Made by a program: the position numbers and the translations under genes
Shown here: positions 52,096-61,285 of the stretch, piece after piece
Layout of the letters: every line of letters begins with the position of its first letter
Numbering within the stretch: position 1 is the first letter of the stretch
From: Acetobacteraceae bacterium
GTDB lineage: Bacteria > Pseudomonadota > Alphaproteobacteria > Acetobacterales > Acetobacteraceae
Reading direction: 5' to 3'
DNA: 64,000 nt
Assembly: GCA_027482245.1 (NCBI GenBank)
Contig: JAIXWG010000038.1
Span: 62,001-126,000, forward strand
The notes under the pieces: model-generated
The model's database searches: none
Told to the model about the DNA's origin: nothing
Seen by the model: the letters and a program-made list of their open reading frames with translations, nothing else

Positions 52096-52947
52096 ATGGA
52101 TGCGCGATCGCCGACGCGCGCCAATGCGCCGTCGCTGGAGGAACGTGCCCGGCGCATCCGCCGCCACGCGCTGCGGATGGGGGAGGTGCAGGGCCAGGGC
52201 TACATCGCCCAGGCGCTGGGCGTGGCCGACGTGCTCGCCGTGTCATGGTTCCACGCGCTGCGCTACCGGCCGGAGGCGCCGGAATGGGAGGGGCGCGATC
52301 GCTTCCTGCTCTCCATCGGCCACTACGCCATCGCGCTCTATGCCGCGCTGATCGAGGCCGGCGTCATCCCGGAGAGCGAAATCGAGACCTACGGCACGGA
52401 TGATTCGCGCCTGCCGATGTCCGGCATGGCCAGCTACACGCCGGGGATGGAGATCAGCGGCGGCTCGCTCGGCATCGGGCTCGGCATCGCCGCCGGCAAG
52501 GCGCTCGGCCTGAAGCGGAAGGGGGGCGACCGCTTCGTCTACAACCTGATGTCGGATGGCGAGCTGGATGAAGGCCCCGTCTGGGAAGCCGCGATGTCGG
52601 CGGGGCACTGGAAGCTCGACAACCTCATCAACATCGTCGACGTCAACCGCATGCAGGCGGACGGCGTCTCCACGGGCGTGATGAACTTCGAGCCGCTGGT
52701 GCCGAAGTGGGAAGCCTTCGGCTGGCACGTCCAGCGCGTGGACGGCAACGACATCCCGGCGCTGGTGCAGGCCTTCGATGCGGCACGCGACGCCGCCGAG
52801 CCGAAGCCGAGGATCATCATCTGCGACACGCGGATGGCGAAGGGCGTGCCCTTCCTGGAGACGCGGGAGAAGTCGCATTTCCTGCGCGTGGAGCCGCATG
52901 AATGGGCGCTGGCCATCGCCGCGCTGGATGAGGGGAGCGTGGCATGA
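52096..52947 (+). CDS. Transketolase, N-terminal (ThDP pyrophosphate-binding) subunit
   Basis: A 283-residue half-transketolase. It carries SIGHYAIALYAALIEAG, SGGSLGIGLGIAAGKALGLK and the cofactor motif MSDGELDEGPVWEAA with VDVNRMQADG downstream. The first Gly of the usual GDGE is Ser here. Two-gene transketolases serve dedicated routes such as apiose or sulfosugar catabolism. Its stop overlaps the C-terminal subunit gene through ATGA. The sugar is unknown. Confidence 0.9.
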   Translation: MDARSPTRANAPSLEERARRIRRHALRMGEVQGQGYIAQALGVADVLAVSWFHALRYRPEAPEWEGRDRFLLSIGHYAIALYAALIEAGVIPESEIETYGTDDSRLPMSGMASYTPGMEISGGSLGIGLGIAAGKALGLKRKGGDRFVYNLMSDGELDEGPVWEAAMSAGHWKLDNLINIVDVNRMQADGVSTGVMNFEPLVPKWEAFGWHVQRVDGNDIPALVQAFDAARDAAEPKPRIIICDTRMAKGVPFLETREKSHFLRVEPHEWALAIAALDEGSVA

Positions 52948-53993
52948 GCCGCATCAGGCGTGGCCCCTGGGGGCGTGGCGAGGCCGGCAGCGTGGCGGAG
53001 GTCGATCCCATGCGCCCGCGCCTCACCACCTCCGCCATGATCGCCTCCCTCGCCGGGGCGGACCAGCGCACCAGCCCCGCGCCCTTCGGCCGCGCGCTGG
53101 TGGAACTCGGCCGGTCGCGGCCGGAGATTCTGGGCATGACCGCGGATCTCGCGAAGTACACGGACCTGCATGTCTTCGCGAAGGAATTCCCCGACCGCTT
53201 CTACCAGATGGGCATGGCGGAGCAGAATCTGATGCTGGCGGCCGCGGGCCTGGCGCATGAGGGCTTCATCCCCTTCGTCACCACCTACGCCGCCTTCGCA
53301 TCCCGCCGCACCTTCGACTTCATCAGCCAGGGCATCGCCGAGGAAGGCCTGCCCGTGAAGGTCTGCTGCGCGCTGCCGGGGCTCACGACCGGCTACGGGC
53401 CGAGCCACCAGGCGACGGAGGACATCGCGATCTTCCGGGGCATGCCGGAGCTCACCATCGTCGATCCCTGCGACGCGCTCGACATCGAACAGGCGGTGCC
53501 GGCCATCGCGGCGCATGACGGGCCGGTCTACATGCGCCTGCTGCGCGGCAACGTGCCGCTGGTGCTGGACGAGTACGATTACCGCTTCGAGCTCGGCCGC
53601 GCGAAGCTGCTGCGCGATGGCGCGGATGCGCTGGTGATCTCCTCCGGCTTCATGACCATGCGCGCGCTGGAGACGGCAAAGCTGCTGGCGGCCGACAAGG
53701 TGGATGTCGCCGTGCTGCACGTGCCGACCATCAAGCCGTTGGATACGGCGACCATCCTGCGGGAGGCCACGCGGACGGGGCGCATGGTGGTGGTGGCGGA
53801 GAACCACACGGTCATCGGCGGGCTCGGCGAGGCGGTCGCCACGCTGCTGCTGACCGAGGGCGTGATCCCGCCGCGCTTCCGCCAGGTGGCGCTGCCCGAC
53901 GCCTTCCTCGACGCCGGCGCGCTGCCGACGCTGCACGACCGCTACGGCATCTCGGCCGAGGCGATGGCGAGGAGCATCCGCGGCTGGCTCTAG
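52944..53993 (+). CDS. Transketolase, C-terminal (pyrimidine-binding) subunit
   Basis: A 349-residue partner subunit. It contains FYQMGMAEQNLMLAAAGLA with the catalytic Glu that activates ThDP, PFVTTYAAFASRR, PGLTTGYGPSHQATEDIA and IVDPCDALD, then a C-terminal domain with VVVAENHTVIGGLGEAVA. The first 30 residues (RRGPWGRGEAG) look disordered; MRPRLTT near residue 23 could be the true start, although ATGA coupling favours 52944. Together with the upstream gene it forms a complete enzyme. Confidence 0.9.
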   Translation: MSRIRRGPWGRGEAGSVAEVDPMRPRLTTSAMIASLAGADQRTSPAPFGRALVELGRSRPEILGMTADLAKYTDLHVFAKEFPDRFYQMGMAEQNLMLAAAGLAHEGFIPFVTTYAAFASRRTFDFISQGIAEEGLPVKVCCALPGLTTGYGPSHQATEDIAIFRGMPELTIVDPCDALDIEQAVPAIAAHDGPVYMRLLRGNVPLVLDEYDYRFELGRAKLLRDGADALVISSGFMTMRALETAKLLAADKVDVAVLHVPTIKPLDTATILREATRTGRMVVVAENHTVIGGLGEAVATLLLTEGVIPPRFRQVALPDAFLDAGALPTLHDRYGISAEAMARSIRGWL

Positions 53994-54029
53994 CCAGCGC
54001 AGGACGAAACCCCAGGAGGAGACAACAAG

Positions 54030-55025
54030 ATGAAGACCACGTTCACCCGCCGGGCGACACTGCTCGGCGGCATCGGGATCCTGTGCGCGCCGGGCCTGGC
54101 GCGGGCGCAGGGGCAGGTACGCCTGACGCTCGGCCATGGCGCCGCGCCGGGCAATCCGCGCTCCGTCGCCGCGGACCGCTTCGCGGCCCTGCTGCGGGAG
54201 CGCAGCAATGGCCGGATCGAGGTGCGCGTCGCGGGCTCCGCGCAGCTTGGCGACGACGCCGCGATGGTGACGGCGCTGCGCACCGGCACGCTCGACATCT
54301 CCATCAACAGCCAGGGCGCATCCTCCGCCGTGCTGCCGGAACTCGCGGCGCTCCGCCTGCCGTTCCTCTTCGACCGGGCGGAGACCGCCTACAAGGTCGT
54401 GGACGGTGCGATCGGTGAGGAGCTGGCGCGGCGCTTCGAGGCGGTGGGCCTGGTCTCGCTCGGCTTCTGGGACAATGGCACGCGCCACACCACCAACAGC
54501 CGCCGCGCCATCACGCGGCCCGACGATCTGCGCGGCCTCAAGATCCGCACGCCGCCGGATCCGATGACGATCGACATCTTCCAGGCGCTGGGCGCCGCGA
54601 CGCAGCAGATCAACTTCAACGAGCTCTACGTCGCGCTGCAGCAGGGCGTCGTGGATGGCCAGGAGAATCCGCTGGCGAACATCCAGTCCTCCAAGCTGTT
54701 CGAGGTGAACCGCTTCGTGTCGCTCACGGGGCACAAATGGGAATGCAACCCCTTCCTCGTCTCCCGCATCGCCTGGGCCAGGCTGCGGCCGGAGGACCAG
54801 CGCCTCGTGCGCGATGCGGCGCGGGAAGCGGGCGCGGAGCAGCGGCGCCTGGCGCAGGAGATCGATGTCCGCCTGCTGGCAGAGTTCCGCGCCAACGCCG
54901 CGATCGCGGTGAACGAGGTGGACCAGAGCCCCTTCCGCGCCGCGACCGCCGCGGTGGCGGAACGCTGGGAGGCGCGGCCCTTCGGCGACTTCGTCAGGCG
55001 GCTGCGCGCCGCGGCTGCCGCGTGA
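54030..55025 (+). CDS. dctP: TRAP transporter substrate-binding protein DctP
   Basis: A 331-residue periplasmic receptor. The twin-arginine-like signal RRATLLGGIGILCAPGLARA is followed by VRLTLGHGAAPGNPRSVAADRF, and the family motifs LRLPFLFD, LRGLKIRTPP and YVALQQGVVDGQENPL. Arg in GLKIR is the usual carboxylate-binding residue, so an organic or sugar acid is likely. A good AGGAGG ribosome site precedes the start. It is the first of three TRAP genes. Confidence 0.93.
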   Translation: MKTTFTRRATLLGGIGILCAPGLARAQGQVRLTLGHGAAPGNPRSVAADRFAALLRERSNGRIEVRVAGSAQLGDDAAMVTALRTGTLDISINSQGASSAVLPELAALRLPFLFDRAETAYKVVDGAIGEELARRFEAVGLVSLGFWDNGTRHTTNSRRAITRPDDLRGLKIRTPPDPMTIDIFQALGAATQQINFNELYVALQQGVVDGQENPLANIQSSKLFEVNRFVSLTGHKWECNPFLVSRIAWARLRPEDQRLVRDAAREAGAEQRRLAQEIDVRLLAEFRANAAIAVNEVDQSPFRAATAAVAERWEARPFGDFVRRLRAAAAA

Positions 55026-55026
55026 C

Positions 55027-55563
55027 ATGAGCGGCCGCGCCCCGCTCTCCGTCGCCGCCGCCGTGGACCGGGGCGTCGCGCTGGCCTGCCAGGGCGTCCT
55101 GCTGGCCTGCGGGACGGTGCTGATGGCAACCCTCACCGCCAATGTCGCGGCGCGCTACGTCCTCGACACCGGCGGCTTCGACTGGGCGGAGGAGGTGCCG
55201 GAGCAGCTCTTCCCCTGGTTCATCATGGCGGGCGTGGTGCTCGCCGTGCAGGGCGGCGGGCACATCGCCGTCGAATGGCTGCTCGGCAAGCTCGGTCGCG
55301 GCGCGCGCCGCGTGCTGCTGCTGGCGGGCCATGCGCTGGTGGTGGCGGCCTACCTCGCCATGGCGTGGCAGGCGCTGGTGGTGGCCGACATCGTGGCGAT
55401 CGAGCTGAGCCCGGCGCTGCGGCTGCCCAAGACCTATGGCTACTGGGCGATCGCCGCGGGCTGCGCGCTGCTGGCGCTATCCACCACCACGGTCGCGATC
55501 CGCATCGCCCTGCTGGGGCCGGAAGCGCTGCCGCAACCCAGGCCGGAGGAGCAGCCGGTATGA
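55027..55563 (+). CDS. dctQ: TRAP transporter small permease DctQ
   Basis: A 178-residue membrane protein with four predicted helices. The family patch RYVLDTGGFDWAEEVPEQLFPWFIMAG lies around residues 40-65, and GYWAIAAGCALLALS closes the last helix. It starts one base after the dctP stop and overlaps dctM (ATGA). It links the receptor to the large permease. Confidence 0.92.
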   Translation: MSGRAPLSVAAAVDRGVALACQGVLLACGTVLMATLTANVAARYVLDTGGFDWAEEVPEQLFPWFIMAGVVLAVQGGGHIAVEWLLGKLGRGARRVLLLAGHALVVAAYLAMAWQALVVADIVAIELSPALRLPKTYGYWAIAAGCALLALSTTTVAIRIALLGPEALPQPRPEEQPV

Positions 55564-56822
55564 GTCTTGCCCTTGTCCTCGCCTTCACGGTGCTGATGGT
55601 GGCGGTGATCCCGGTGGCGCATGCGCTGGTCATCGCCTCGGGCATCGCGATCCTCTGGGACGGGCAGCTGCCGCTGCTGCTCGTCGCGCAGCAGATGTTC
55701 CAGCAGACGCAATCCTTCCCGATGCTGGCGCTGCCCTTCTTCATCCTGGCGGGCACGCTGATCATGGAAGGCAAGCTCGGCATGGAACTGCTGCGCTTCT
55801 CTGGGGAGCTGATGCAGCGGGTTCGGGGCGGCGCGCTGTCCACCACCGTCGTCGGCTCCGTCGTCTTCGGCGGTGTCTCCGGCAGCGCGGTGGCCAATGC
55901 CAGCGCGCTGGGTTCCGTGCTGATCCCCTGGCAGAAGCGGCAGGGCTACCCGGCCGGGCTCTGCGCGGCGAACAACGCGACGTCCGCCGTGATCGACATC
56001 CTGATCCCGCCCTCGATCCCGATGATCCTCTACGCCGTGGTCAGCGGCGTCTCCATCGGCGACCTGTTCCTGGCCGGCGTGCTGCCGGGCATCCTGATGG
56101 CCGCGGGCTTCGTCGGCGTCTGCTGGTGGCAGGCGCGCAGGCTCGGCATGGGGACGGAGGCGCCGCCCTTCGACTGGCGGCGCACGCTGCGGCTCGGCTT
56201 CTTCGCGCTGCCGGCGCTGATCCTGCCGGTACTGATCCTGGTGGCGCTGCGCTTCGGCTTCGCGACCCCGACCGAGATCGCGGTGATGGCCGTGCTCTAC
56301 GCGCTCGCCGCCAGCCTGTTCCTGTATCGCGACATGTCCTGGGCCCGCTTCCGCAAGGCGGTGATCGATGCGGGGATCGCGACCGGCATCGTGATGATGG
56401 TGATCATGGGCAGCGCCGCCGCCAGCTGGATCCTGACCTTCGACCAGGTGCCGCAGCGCTTCGCGGAATGGGTTTCCGCCACGCTGAAGGATCCGTGGCT
56501 CGTGATCCTGGCGATGAACATCATCATGCTCATCATCGGCGGGCCGCTGGACCTGGCGCCGGCGATCCTGCTGCTGGCGCCGATCTTCGTGCCGCTCGCC
56601 CAGCAGATCGGGTTGGATACCCTCCAGCTCGGCCTGATCATGATCCTCAACCTCGGCATCGGGCTCTACACGCCGCCGGTCGGCACGACGCTCTTCATCT
56701 CCTCCACCATCGCCGGCAGCACCATGTCGGAGACGGTGAAGGCGCTATGGCCCTTCTTCTGGGTCGCGATCGCGCTGCTGGCGGCGCTCAGCTACATCCC
56801 GGCGCTGACGATCCGCTTCTGA
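55560..56822 (+). CDS. dctM: TRAP transporter large permease DctM
   Basis: A 420-residue sodium-coupled permease with about twelve helices. Landmarks are FPMLALPFFILAGTLIMEG, GSVVFGGVSGSAVANASALG, NNATSAVIDILIPPSIPMILYA and the C-terminal LNLGIGLYTPPVGTTLF. The start at 55560 is set by overlap with dctQ. The operon ends here, in front of the convergent DegT gene; a weak GGCGA/TCGCC stem lies at 56828-56845. Confidence 0.94.
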   Translation: MSLALVLAFTVLMVAVIPVAHALVIASGIAILWDGQLPLLLVAQQMFQQTQSFPMLALPFFILAGTLIMEGKLGMELLRFSGELMQRVRGGALSTTVVGSVVFGGVSGSAVANASALGSVLIPWQKRQGYPAGLCAANNATSAVIDILIPPSIPMILYAVVSGVSIGDLFLAGVLPGILMAAGFVGVCWWQARRLGMGTEAPPFDWRRTLRLGFFALPALILPVLILVALRFGFATPTEIAVMAVLYALAASLFLYRDMSWARFRKAVIDAGIATGIVMMVIMGSAAASWILTFDQVPQRFAEWVSATLKDPWLVILAMNIIMLIIGGPLDLAPAILLLAPIFVPLAQQIGLDTLQLGLIMILNLGIGLYTPPVGTTLFISSTIAGSTMSETVKALWPFFWVAIALLAALSYIPALTIRF

Positions 56823-56862
56823 CGGCGGGCGAAGGGGGACTCGCCACGCCGCGGCGGCACCT

Positions 56863-57993
56863 TCAGCGGGCGCCGTTCCACCGGCGCATCGCCGCGATCA
56901 CCGTCTCGATCTCCGCCATCTGCAGGTGGGGCCCGATCGGCAGGCCGAGGAGCCTGTCCGCGGAGGCTTCCGTCCGCGGCAGGTTGCCGCGCTGGTGGCC
57001 CAGCCGCGCATAGACGGGCTGCAGGTGCATCGGCGGGTTGTAGAGAGCGTTGCACTGGACGCCCTGGGCCGCGAGGTGCCGTGCCAGCGCCGCGCGGTCC
57101 TCCGTCTCGATGACGTAGTTGCGCCAGGCGTGGCGCGTGCCGGGCTGTTCTGCCGGCGTCTCCACAAGCCCGGCGAGAGCCTCCGTGTAGCGCGCGGCCT
57201 GGGCGCGGCGCTGCGCCAGCGTCCGGTCCAGTGACGGCAGCTTGGCGCGCAGGATCGCGGCCTGGATCTCGTCCATGCGGTCGTTGTGGCTCTCCTCCTC
57301 ATGGCGCAGGTCCAGCGGACGGGGCTGCCGATGATGCCGCGCGCGGTCCTGCCCATCGCCGGAAACGAGGCGCAGCCGCTCCGCGATGTCCGCATCCTGG
57401 GTCGCGCAACCGCCGGCATTGCCCATCGCGCCGAGATGCTTGCCGGAGGAGAAGCTGAAGCAGGTGATGTCGGCCAGGCGGCCGATGAGTTGGCCATCGA
57501 CCTCCGCGCCCAGCGCCAGGCAGGCATCCTCGATCAGCGCCAGACCGTGGCGGTCGGCCAGCTGCCGGAAGGCGCGGATGTCGCAGGGATGGCCGTAGAG
57601 ATCGACCGGCAGGATGGCGGCGGTGCGCGGCGTGATGGCGGCCGCGCAGGCAGCGGGATCCATGCAGCGCGTCAGTGGATCGATATCCACCCATACCACC
57701 CGCGCGCCGACCGAATGGATCGCGGTGCTGTTCGCCATGTCGGTGTTGGCGACGGTGATCACCTCCTCGCCCGGGCCGATGCGGAGCGCGCGCAGCGCGG
57801 CCTTCAGCGCCGCGGTGCCGGAGCCGGTGGCGACGAAGTGCCGCACGCCGAGCCAGGCCGCCAGCTCCGCCTCGAAGGCCGGTACCTCCTCGCCCCAGTC
57901 GTAGCGGCCGCTGGCCAGCACGCGCGCCACCGCGGCATCGATGGCGTCCTTGTCGTCCAGGTAGAGCTTCCGCCGGTCATAGACGGGGATCAT
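56863..57993 (-). CDS. DegT/DnrJ/EryC1/StrS-family aminotransferase
   Basis: A 376-residue PLP-dependent aminotransferase of the sugar-amine type. PLP-binding features are TGSGTAALKAALRAL, DLYGHPCDI, LIEDACLALGAE and the Schiff-base Lys in FSFSSGKHLGAMGNAGG. Nucleotide-sugar or aminocyclitol substrates are usual for the family, but no sugar pathway lies nearby. Start at MIPVYDRRK (57993) overlaps the RidA gene stop by four bases. The pairing with RidA fits removal of reactive enamines made by PLP enzymes. Confidence 0.9.
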   Translation of the reverse strand: MIPVYDRRKLYLDDKDAIDAAVARVLASGRYDWGEEVPAFEAELAAWLGVRHFVATGSGTAALKAALRALRIGPGEEVITVANTDMANSTAIHSVGARVVWVDIDPLTRCMDPAACAAAITPRTAAILPVDLYGHPCDIRAFRQLADRHGLALIEDACLALGAEVDGQLIGRLADITCFSFSSGKHLGAMGNAGGCATQDADIAERLRLVSGDGQDRARHHRQPRPLDLRHEEESHNDRMDEIQAAILRAKLPSLDRTLAQRRAQAARYTEALAGLVETPAEQPGTRHAWRNYVIETEDRAALARHLAAQGVQCNALYNPPMHLQPVYARLGHQRGNLPRTEASADRLLGLPIGPHLQMAEIETVIAAMRRWNGAR

Positions 57994-58397
57994 GCGGCCG
58001 GTCCCTTCGCCTCCGGCACATAGGCGATGACCTCGACCTCCATGCTGATCTGGGGGCGGCCAAGGACGGGCACGTAGAGGCCCGTATGCGGCGGGCGGTG
58101 GTCGCCGAGGTAGTCGAGGCGCACGGCCGTCACGGCTTCCCGGTCCGCGACATTGGTCAGGATCGTCGTGACCTTGGCGATGTCGTCCTTCGTCGCGCCC
58201 ATATGCGCCAGCACGCGGTCGATATTGCGCCAGATCTGCCGCGCCTGGTTGGCCGCATCGCCGCCGACCCACTGGCCGTTCTCGTCCTTCGCGACCTGGC
58301 TGGAGAGGAAGATGAAGTCGCCGGCGCGCGACGCCTGCTCATAGCTCTCCCCGGCCGGGACGGTGGGCGGACTCGAAGTGAAGACGCGTGCCATCAT
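57990..58397 (-). CDS. RidA-family enamine/imine deaminase
   Basis: A 135-residue trimeric RidA/YjgF-like protein with FIFLSSQVAKDENGQWVGGD, QARQIWRNIDRVLAHMGAT and the C-terminal ISMEVEVIAYVP. The Arg usually found before the final segment is replaced by the local sequence VLGRPQIS, which retains an Arg. The start is ATGATG; the second ATG (58394) has the better GGAG spacing. It lies 34 bases after the binding-protein gene and overlaps the aminotransferase gene. Confidence 0.9.
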   Translation of the reverse strand: MMARVFTSSPPTVPAGESYEQASRAGDFIFLSSQVAKDENGQWVGGDAANQARQIWRNIDRVLAHMGATKDDIAKVTTILTNVADREAVTAVRLDYLGDHRPPHTGLYVPVLGRPQISMEVEVIAYVPEAKGPAA

Positions 58398-58431
58398 CGG
58401 GCTCCGGGGCTGCCGTGCTGAGGGATGGTCC

Positions 58432-60003
58432 TCACCGCGGGAAGGCCCGCATGGCGGAGGTCATCTCCGAACTGCCGCTGTCGCCGACCTCGTAGCGGAT
58501 GCTGGACTTGGAGGCGACGAGCACCGGCGCGGTGAAGAAGGGGATCAGCACGCGGGCCTCCGTGGCGCGACGGTTGGCGGATTGCAGCAGCGCCAGGCGG
58601 CGCGCGGGATCCCGCTCGTTCAGCGCCGCCTGGAGGTCGCGGTCCGTCTCCGCATCGGCATAGCCGGAGCGGTTGCTGGCGCCGAGCCGCCGGCCGCGAT
58701 CCAGGCTGTGGAAGAGGTTGTTCAGCGTGTAGCCGGCATCGCCCTGGTTGTTGCTCCAGGCGCCGAGGAAGAGCGGCGCCGGGTTGTTGCCGGCGCGGAC
58801 GCGGCCGAAATAGACATTCGCCGGCACCGCCTGCACATCCGCGCGGATGCCGATGCGCGCCAGCATCTGGCCGAGCGCCTGGCACACCTGCGCATCGGCG
58901 ACGTAGCGGTCATTGGTGCAGAGGATGGCGGTGGAGAAGCCGTTGGGGTAGCCGGCTTCCGCCAGCAGGCGCCGCGCCTCCTCCGGCGCGAAGCGGTCCG
59001 CCTGCCGTTCGACATAGCCGTTCATGCTGGGGATGCCGATCTGGCTCGCCGCCTGGCCGTAGCCGAGCAGCAGGCTCCGGATCATGCCTTCCCGGTTGGC
59101 GGCCAGCGAGATGGCCTGGCGCACGCGCGGATCGGTCAGCGGGCTGCGCCCTTCCACCACCGCGACGCGCGGATCGAGGTTGACGCCGAGGAACATGACG
59201 CGGGAGGAGCTGCCCGCATGGACGGTGATGCCGGGCGTCGAGGACAGCCGGGCCGCATCATGCAGCGGCACGAACTCGATCAGGTCCATATCGCCCGCCA
59301 GCAGCGCGGCGCTGCGCGCGGCATCGTTCGGCAGGACGCGGAACTCCACCCCGTCCCAGGCGGGCCTGTCGCCCCAGTAGTGGTCGTAGCGCTGCAGCTG
59401 CAGCCGGTCGCGGCCCTGCAGGCGCACCAGCCGATAGGGGCCCGTGCCGATGGCAGCGCGGCCCTGGTTGAACTCCTCCGTCCCCCGGCCTTCCACGGCG
59501 CGGCGGGAGACAATGGAGAGCTTCGCGAGCTGGTTGGGCAGCATAGGCACGAAGCCGTCGGTCACGAGATCGACGGTCAGGTCATCGACCTTGCGGATGT
59601 CCGTCACGCCGAGCAGCGCGCCGGTATAGGGCGCGGGGTTGTTCGGGATGTTCGGCACGCGCTGCAGGCTGAAGACGACGTCATCGGCGGTGAAGGGCGT
59701 ACCGTCGTGGAAGGTCACGCCGGGGCGGAGCCTGAAGCGCCAGGCGTTCTCGCCTTCCGGCTGCCAGGACAGTGCCAGGTCGGGGTGCAGCTGGCCGCGC
59801 GCATCCTGGTCGATCAGCGCGCCATAGATGTGCTGGTTGTAGGCGATGTTGGTGTCGATCAGCATGAAATGCGGATCGAGCGTCGGCGTGCCGGTGGTGC
59901 CGATGCGCAGGTCGGCGGCCTGCAATCCCGGCGCGCCCAGCATTGATCCCAGCAGGGCGAGGGCTGCGCGGTGCCACCAGCGGGACCTGGTCCGGAACGC
60001 CAT
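58432..60003 (-). CDS. Peptide/nickel-type ABC substrate-binding protein (SBP family 5)
   Basis: A 523-residue periplasmic receptor. The signal peptide RAALALLGSMLGAPGLQA is followed by LRIGTTGTPTLDPHF, the family segment WRFRLRPGVTFHDGTPFTADDVVFSLQR, GTGPYRL and GVNLDPRVAVVEGRSPLTDPRVRQA (given here as family landmarks). No Dpp/Opp permease or ATPase genes are beside it, so it is an orphan receptor in this window. It is the first gene of an operon with RidA and the aminotransferase. The ligand may be a peptide, amine or opine. Confidence 0.9.
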   Translation of the reverse strand: MAFRTRSRWWHRAALALLGSMLGAPGLQAADLRIGTTGTPTLDPHFMLIDTNIAYNQHIYGALIDQDARGQLHPDLALSWQPEGENAWRFRLRPGVTFHDGTPFTADDVVFSLQRVPNIPNNPAPYTGALLGVTDIRKVDDLTVDLVTDGFVPMLPNQLAKLSIVSRRAVEGRGTEEFNQGRAAIGTGPYRLVRLQGRDRLQLQRYDHYWGDRPAWDGVEFRVLPNDAARSAALLAGDMDLIEFVPLHDAARLSSTPGITVHAGSSSRVMFLGVNLDPRVAVVEGRSPLTDPRVRQAISLAANREGMIRSLLLGYGQAASQIGIPSMNGYVERQADRFAPEEARRLLAEAGYPNGFSTAILCTNDRYVADAQVCQALGQMLARIGIRADVQAVPANVYFGRVRAGNNPAPLFLGAWSNNQGDAGYTLNNLFHSLDRGRRLGASNRSGYADAETDRDLQAALNERDPARRLALLQSANRRATEARVLIPFFTAPVLVASKSSIRYEVGDSGSSEMTSAMRAFPR

Positions 60004-60117
60004 CGGCTACTCCCTCCTGCATCGGGATCGACGTCCGGATTCCCCATGGCCGGAACGGGGATCCCTGCGGTACCCATCCTCATCCGGCTGCCTGCGGCGT
60101 TCCAAGACAATCAGCGC

Positions 60118-60134
60118 CGCCCTGCATAAGGGCG
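60118..60134. promoter_or_regulatory. CGCCCT-N5-AGGGCG inverted repeat in the divergent spacer
   Basis: A perfect six-base inverted repeat, CGCCCT-gcata-AGGGCG, lies in the 229-base spacer between the SBP gene (start 60003) and the deacetylase gene (start 60233). It is central enough to regulate either side. Flanking AAGAC (60104) and GTCTT (60134) extend it loosely. The rest of the spacer shows no feature I can support. Confidence 0.3.
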
Positions 60135-60232
60135 TCTTATATGGAAGCCCGCGATCCGTCCTTGCGCCGCGATGGGCAGCCGGGCGCGGGCGTCGTATCA
60201 CGGGATGCTCAGGGTCATCAGGGAAGTGCGCG

Positions 60233-61285
60233 ATGCTCGTCATTCATCACCCCGACCAGGCGAGGCACGACGTCGAGAGCGTGTTCCGGACCGGCAGGTT
60301 CATCCCTCATGTCGAACGCGCCGAGCGATACCGCATCTTCCTCGACGCGGTGACGAGCGCTGGCCATGAGGTCGCGGAGGCCCCGCGCGCGGGGCTGGAG
60401 GCGATCACGGCCGTGCATGATCCCGCCTATGTCGAGTTCCTGAAGGGCCTGCATGACCGCTGGCGGCAACGGCCGGATTTCGGCCCCGTCGCGGTGCCGA
60501 GCGTGCATCCCACGCACCGGATGCACCGAAGGCCGACCGACCTGATCGGGGAACTCGGCTGGTATAGCAATTCGACGACCTGCCCGATCGGCGCCGAGAC
60601 CTGGATCTCGGTCCTGGCCAGCGCACAGGTCGCGATCCACGCCGCCGAGCGTCTCACCACCGCCGATGCGCCCGTCTATGCGATGTGCAGGCCACCGGGG
60701 CACCACGCCTATCCCGACCTGATGAGCGGCGGGTGCTACCTGAACAACACGGCGATCGCCGCACAGCTCCTCACCCGCCGCTTCGGCCGCGTCGCGATCC
60801 TGGACATCGACGTGCACCACGGCAACGGCACCCAGGCCATCTTCTGGGACCGCGCCGACGTACTGACCTGCTCCGTCCATGTCAATCCCCATGAGGGCGC
60901 GCCGCTCTATGCCGGCCATGCCGATGAGGTCGGCGGCGAGGCGGCGCGGGGGTTCAACGACAACCAGCCGCTGCCGCGCGGTACCGGGGACGCGACCTGG
61001 CTCGCGGCGATCGGCAGCGCGCTCGCCCGCATCCGCGGCTTCGAACCGGGCGCGCTGGTCATCGCGCTCGGCTTCGATGCTGCCGAGCACGATCCCGTCG
61101 CGACCTTCCGCATCACCGAGGAGGGATTCGCCCGGGCCGCGGCGATGATCGCGGCGGCGGGCTGCCCCACGCTGCTGGTGCAGGAAGGCGGCTACATCAG
61201 CGCCTCCCTCGGCCGCTATCTCCAGGCCTTCCTGGGCGGGATGGAGCGGGGTCGCGGTCACTCCGTGGGCAGCATCTCCGGGTAG
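60233..61285 (+). CDS. Histone deacetylase-family protein (acetylpolyamine amidohydrolase-like)
   Basis: A 350-residue zinc amidohydrolase. The active site shows RPPGHHAYPDLMSGGCYLNN (paired catalytic His), DIDVHHGNGTQ (zinc Asp and His), GFDAAEHDP (second zinc Asp) and the C-terminal EGGY. The sequence style fits acetylpolyamine amidohydrolases rather than acetoin-utilisation proteins. The start at 60233 has GGGAAG upstream. It is divergent from the SBP-RidA-DegT operon, and its end overlaps the hydantoinase B gene by 28 bases. Likely substrates are acetylated polyamines or other acylamides. Confidence 0.88.
   Translation: MLVIHHPDQARHDVESVFRTGRFIPHVERAERYRIFLDAVTSAGHEVAEAPRAGLEAITAVHDPAYVEFLKGLHDRWRQRPDFGPVAVPSVHPTHRMHRRPTDLIGELGWYSNSTTCPIGAETWISVLASAQVAIHAAERLTTADAPVYAMCRPPGHHAYPDLMSGGCYLNNTAIAAQLLTRRFGRVAILDIDVHHGNGTQAIFWDRADVLTCSVHVNPHEGAPLYAGHADEVGGEAARGFNDNQPLPRGTGDATWLAAIGSALARIRGFEPGALVIALGFDAAEHDPVATFRITEEGFARAAAMIAAAGCPTLLVQEGGYISASLGRYLQAFLGGMERGRGHSVGSISG

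Noticed and set aside
56828..56845. Terminator between dctM and the DegT gene
   Set aside because: The GGCGA/TCGCC stem is only five base pairs with an eight-base loop and no T-run; too weak to list as a feature.
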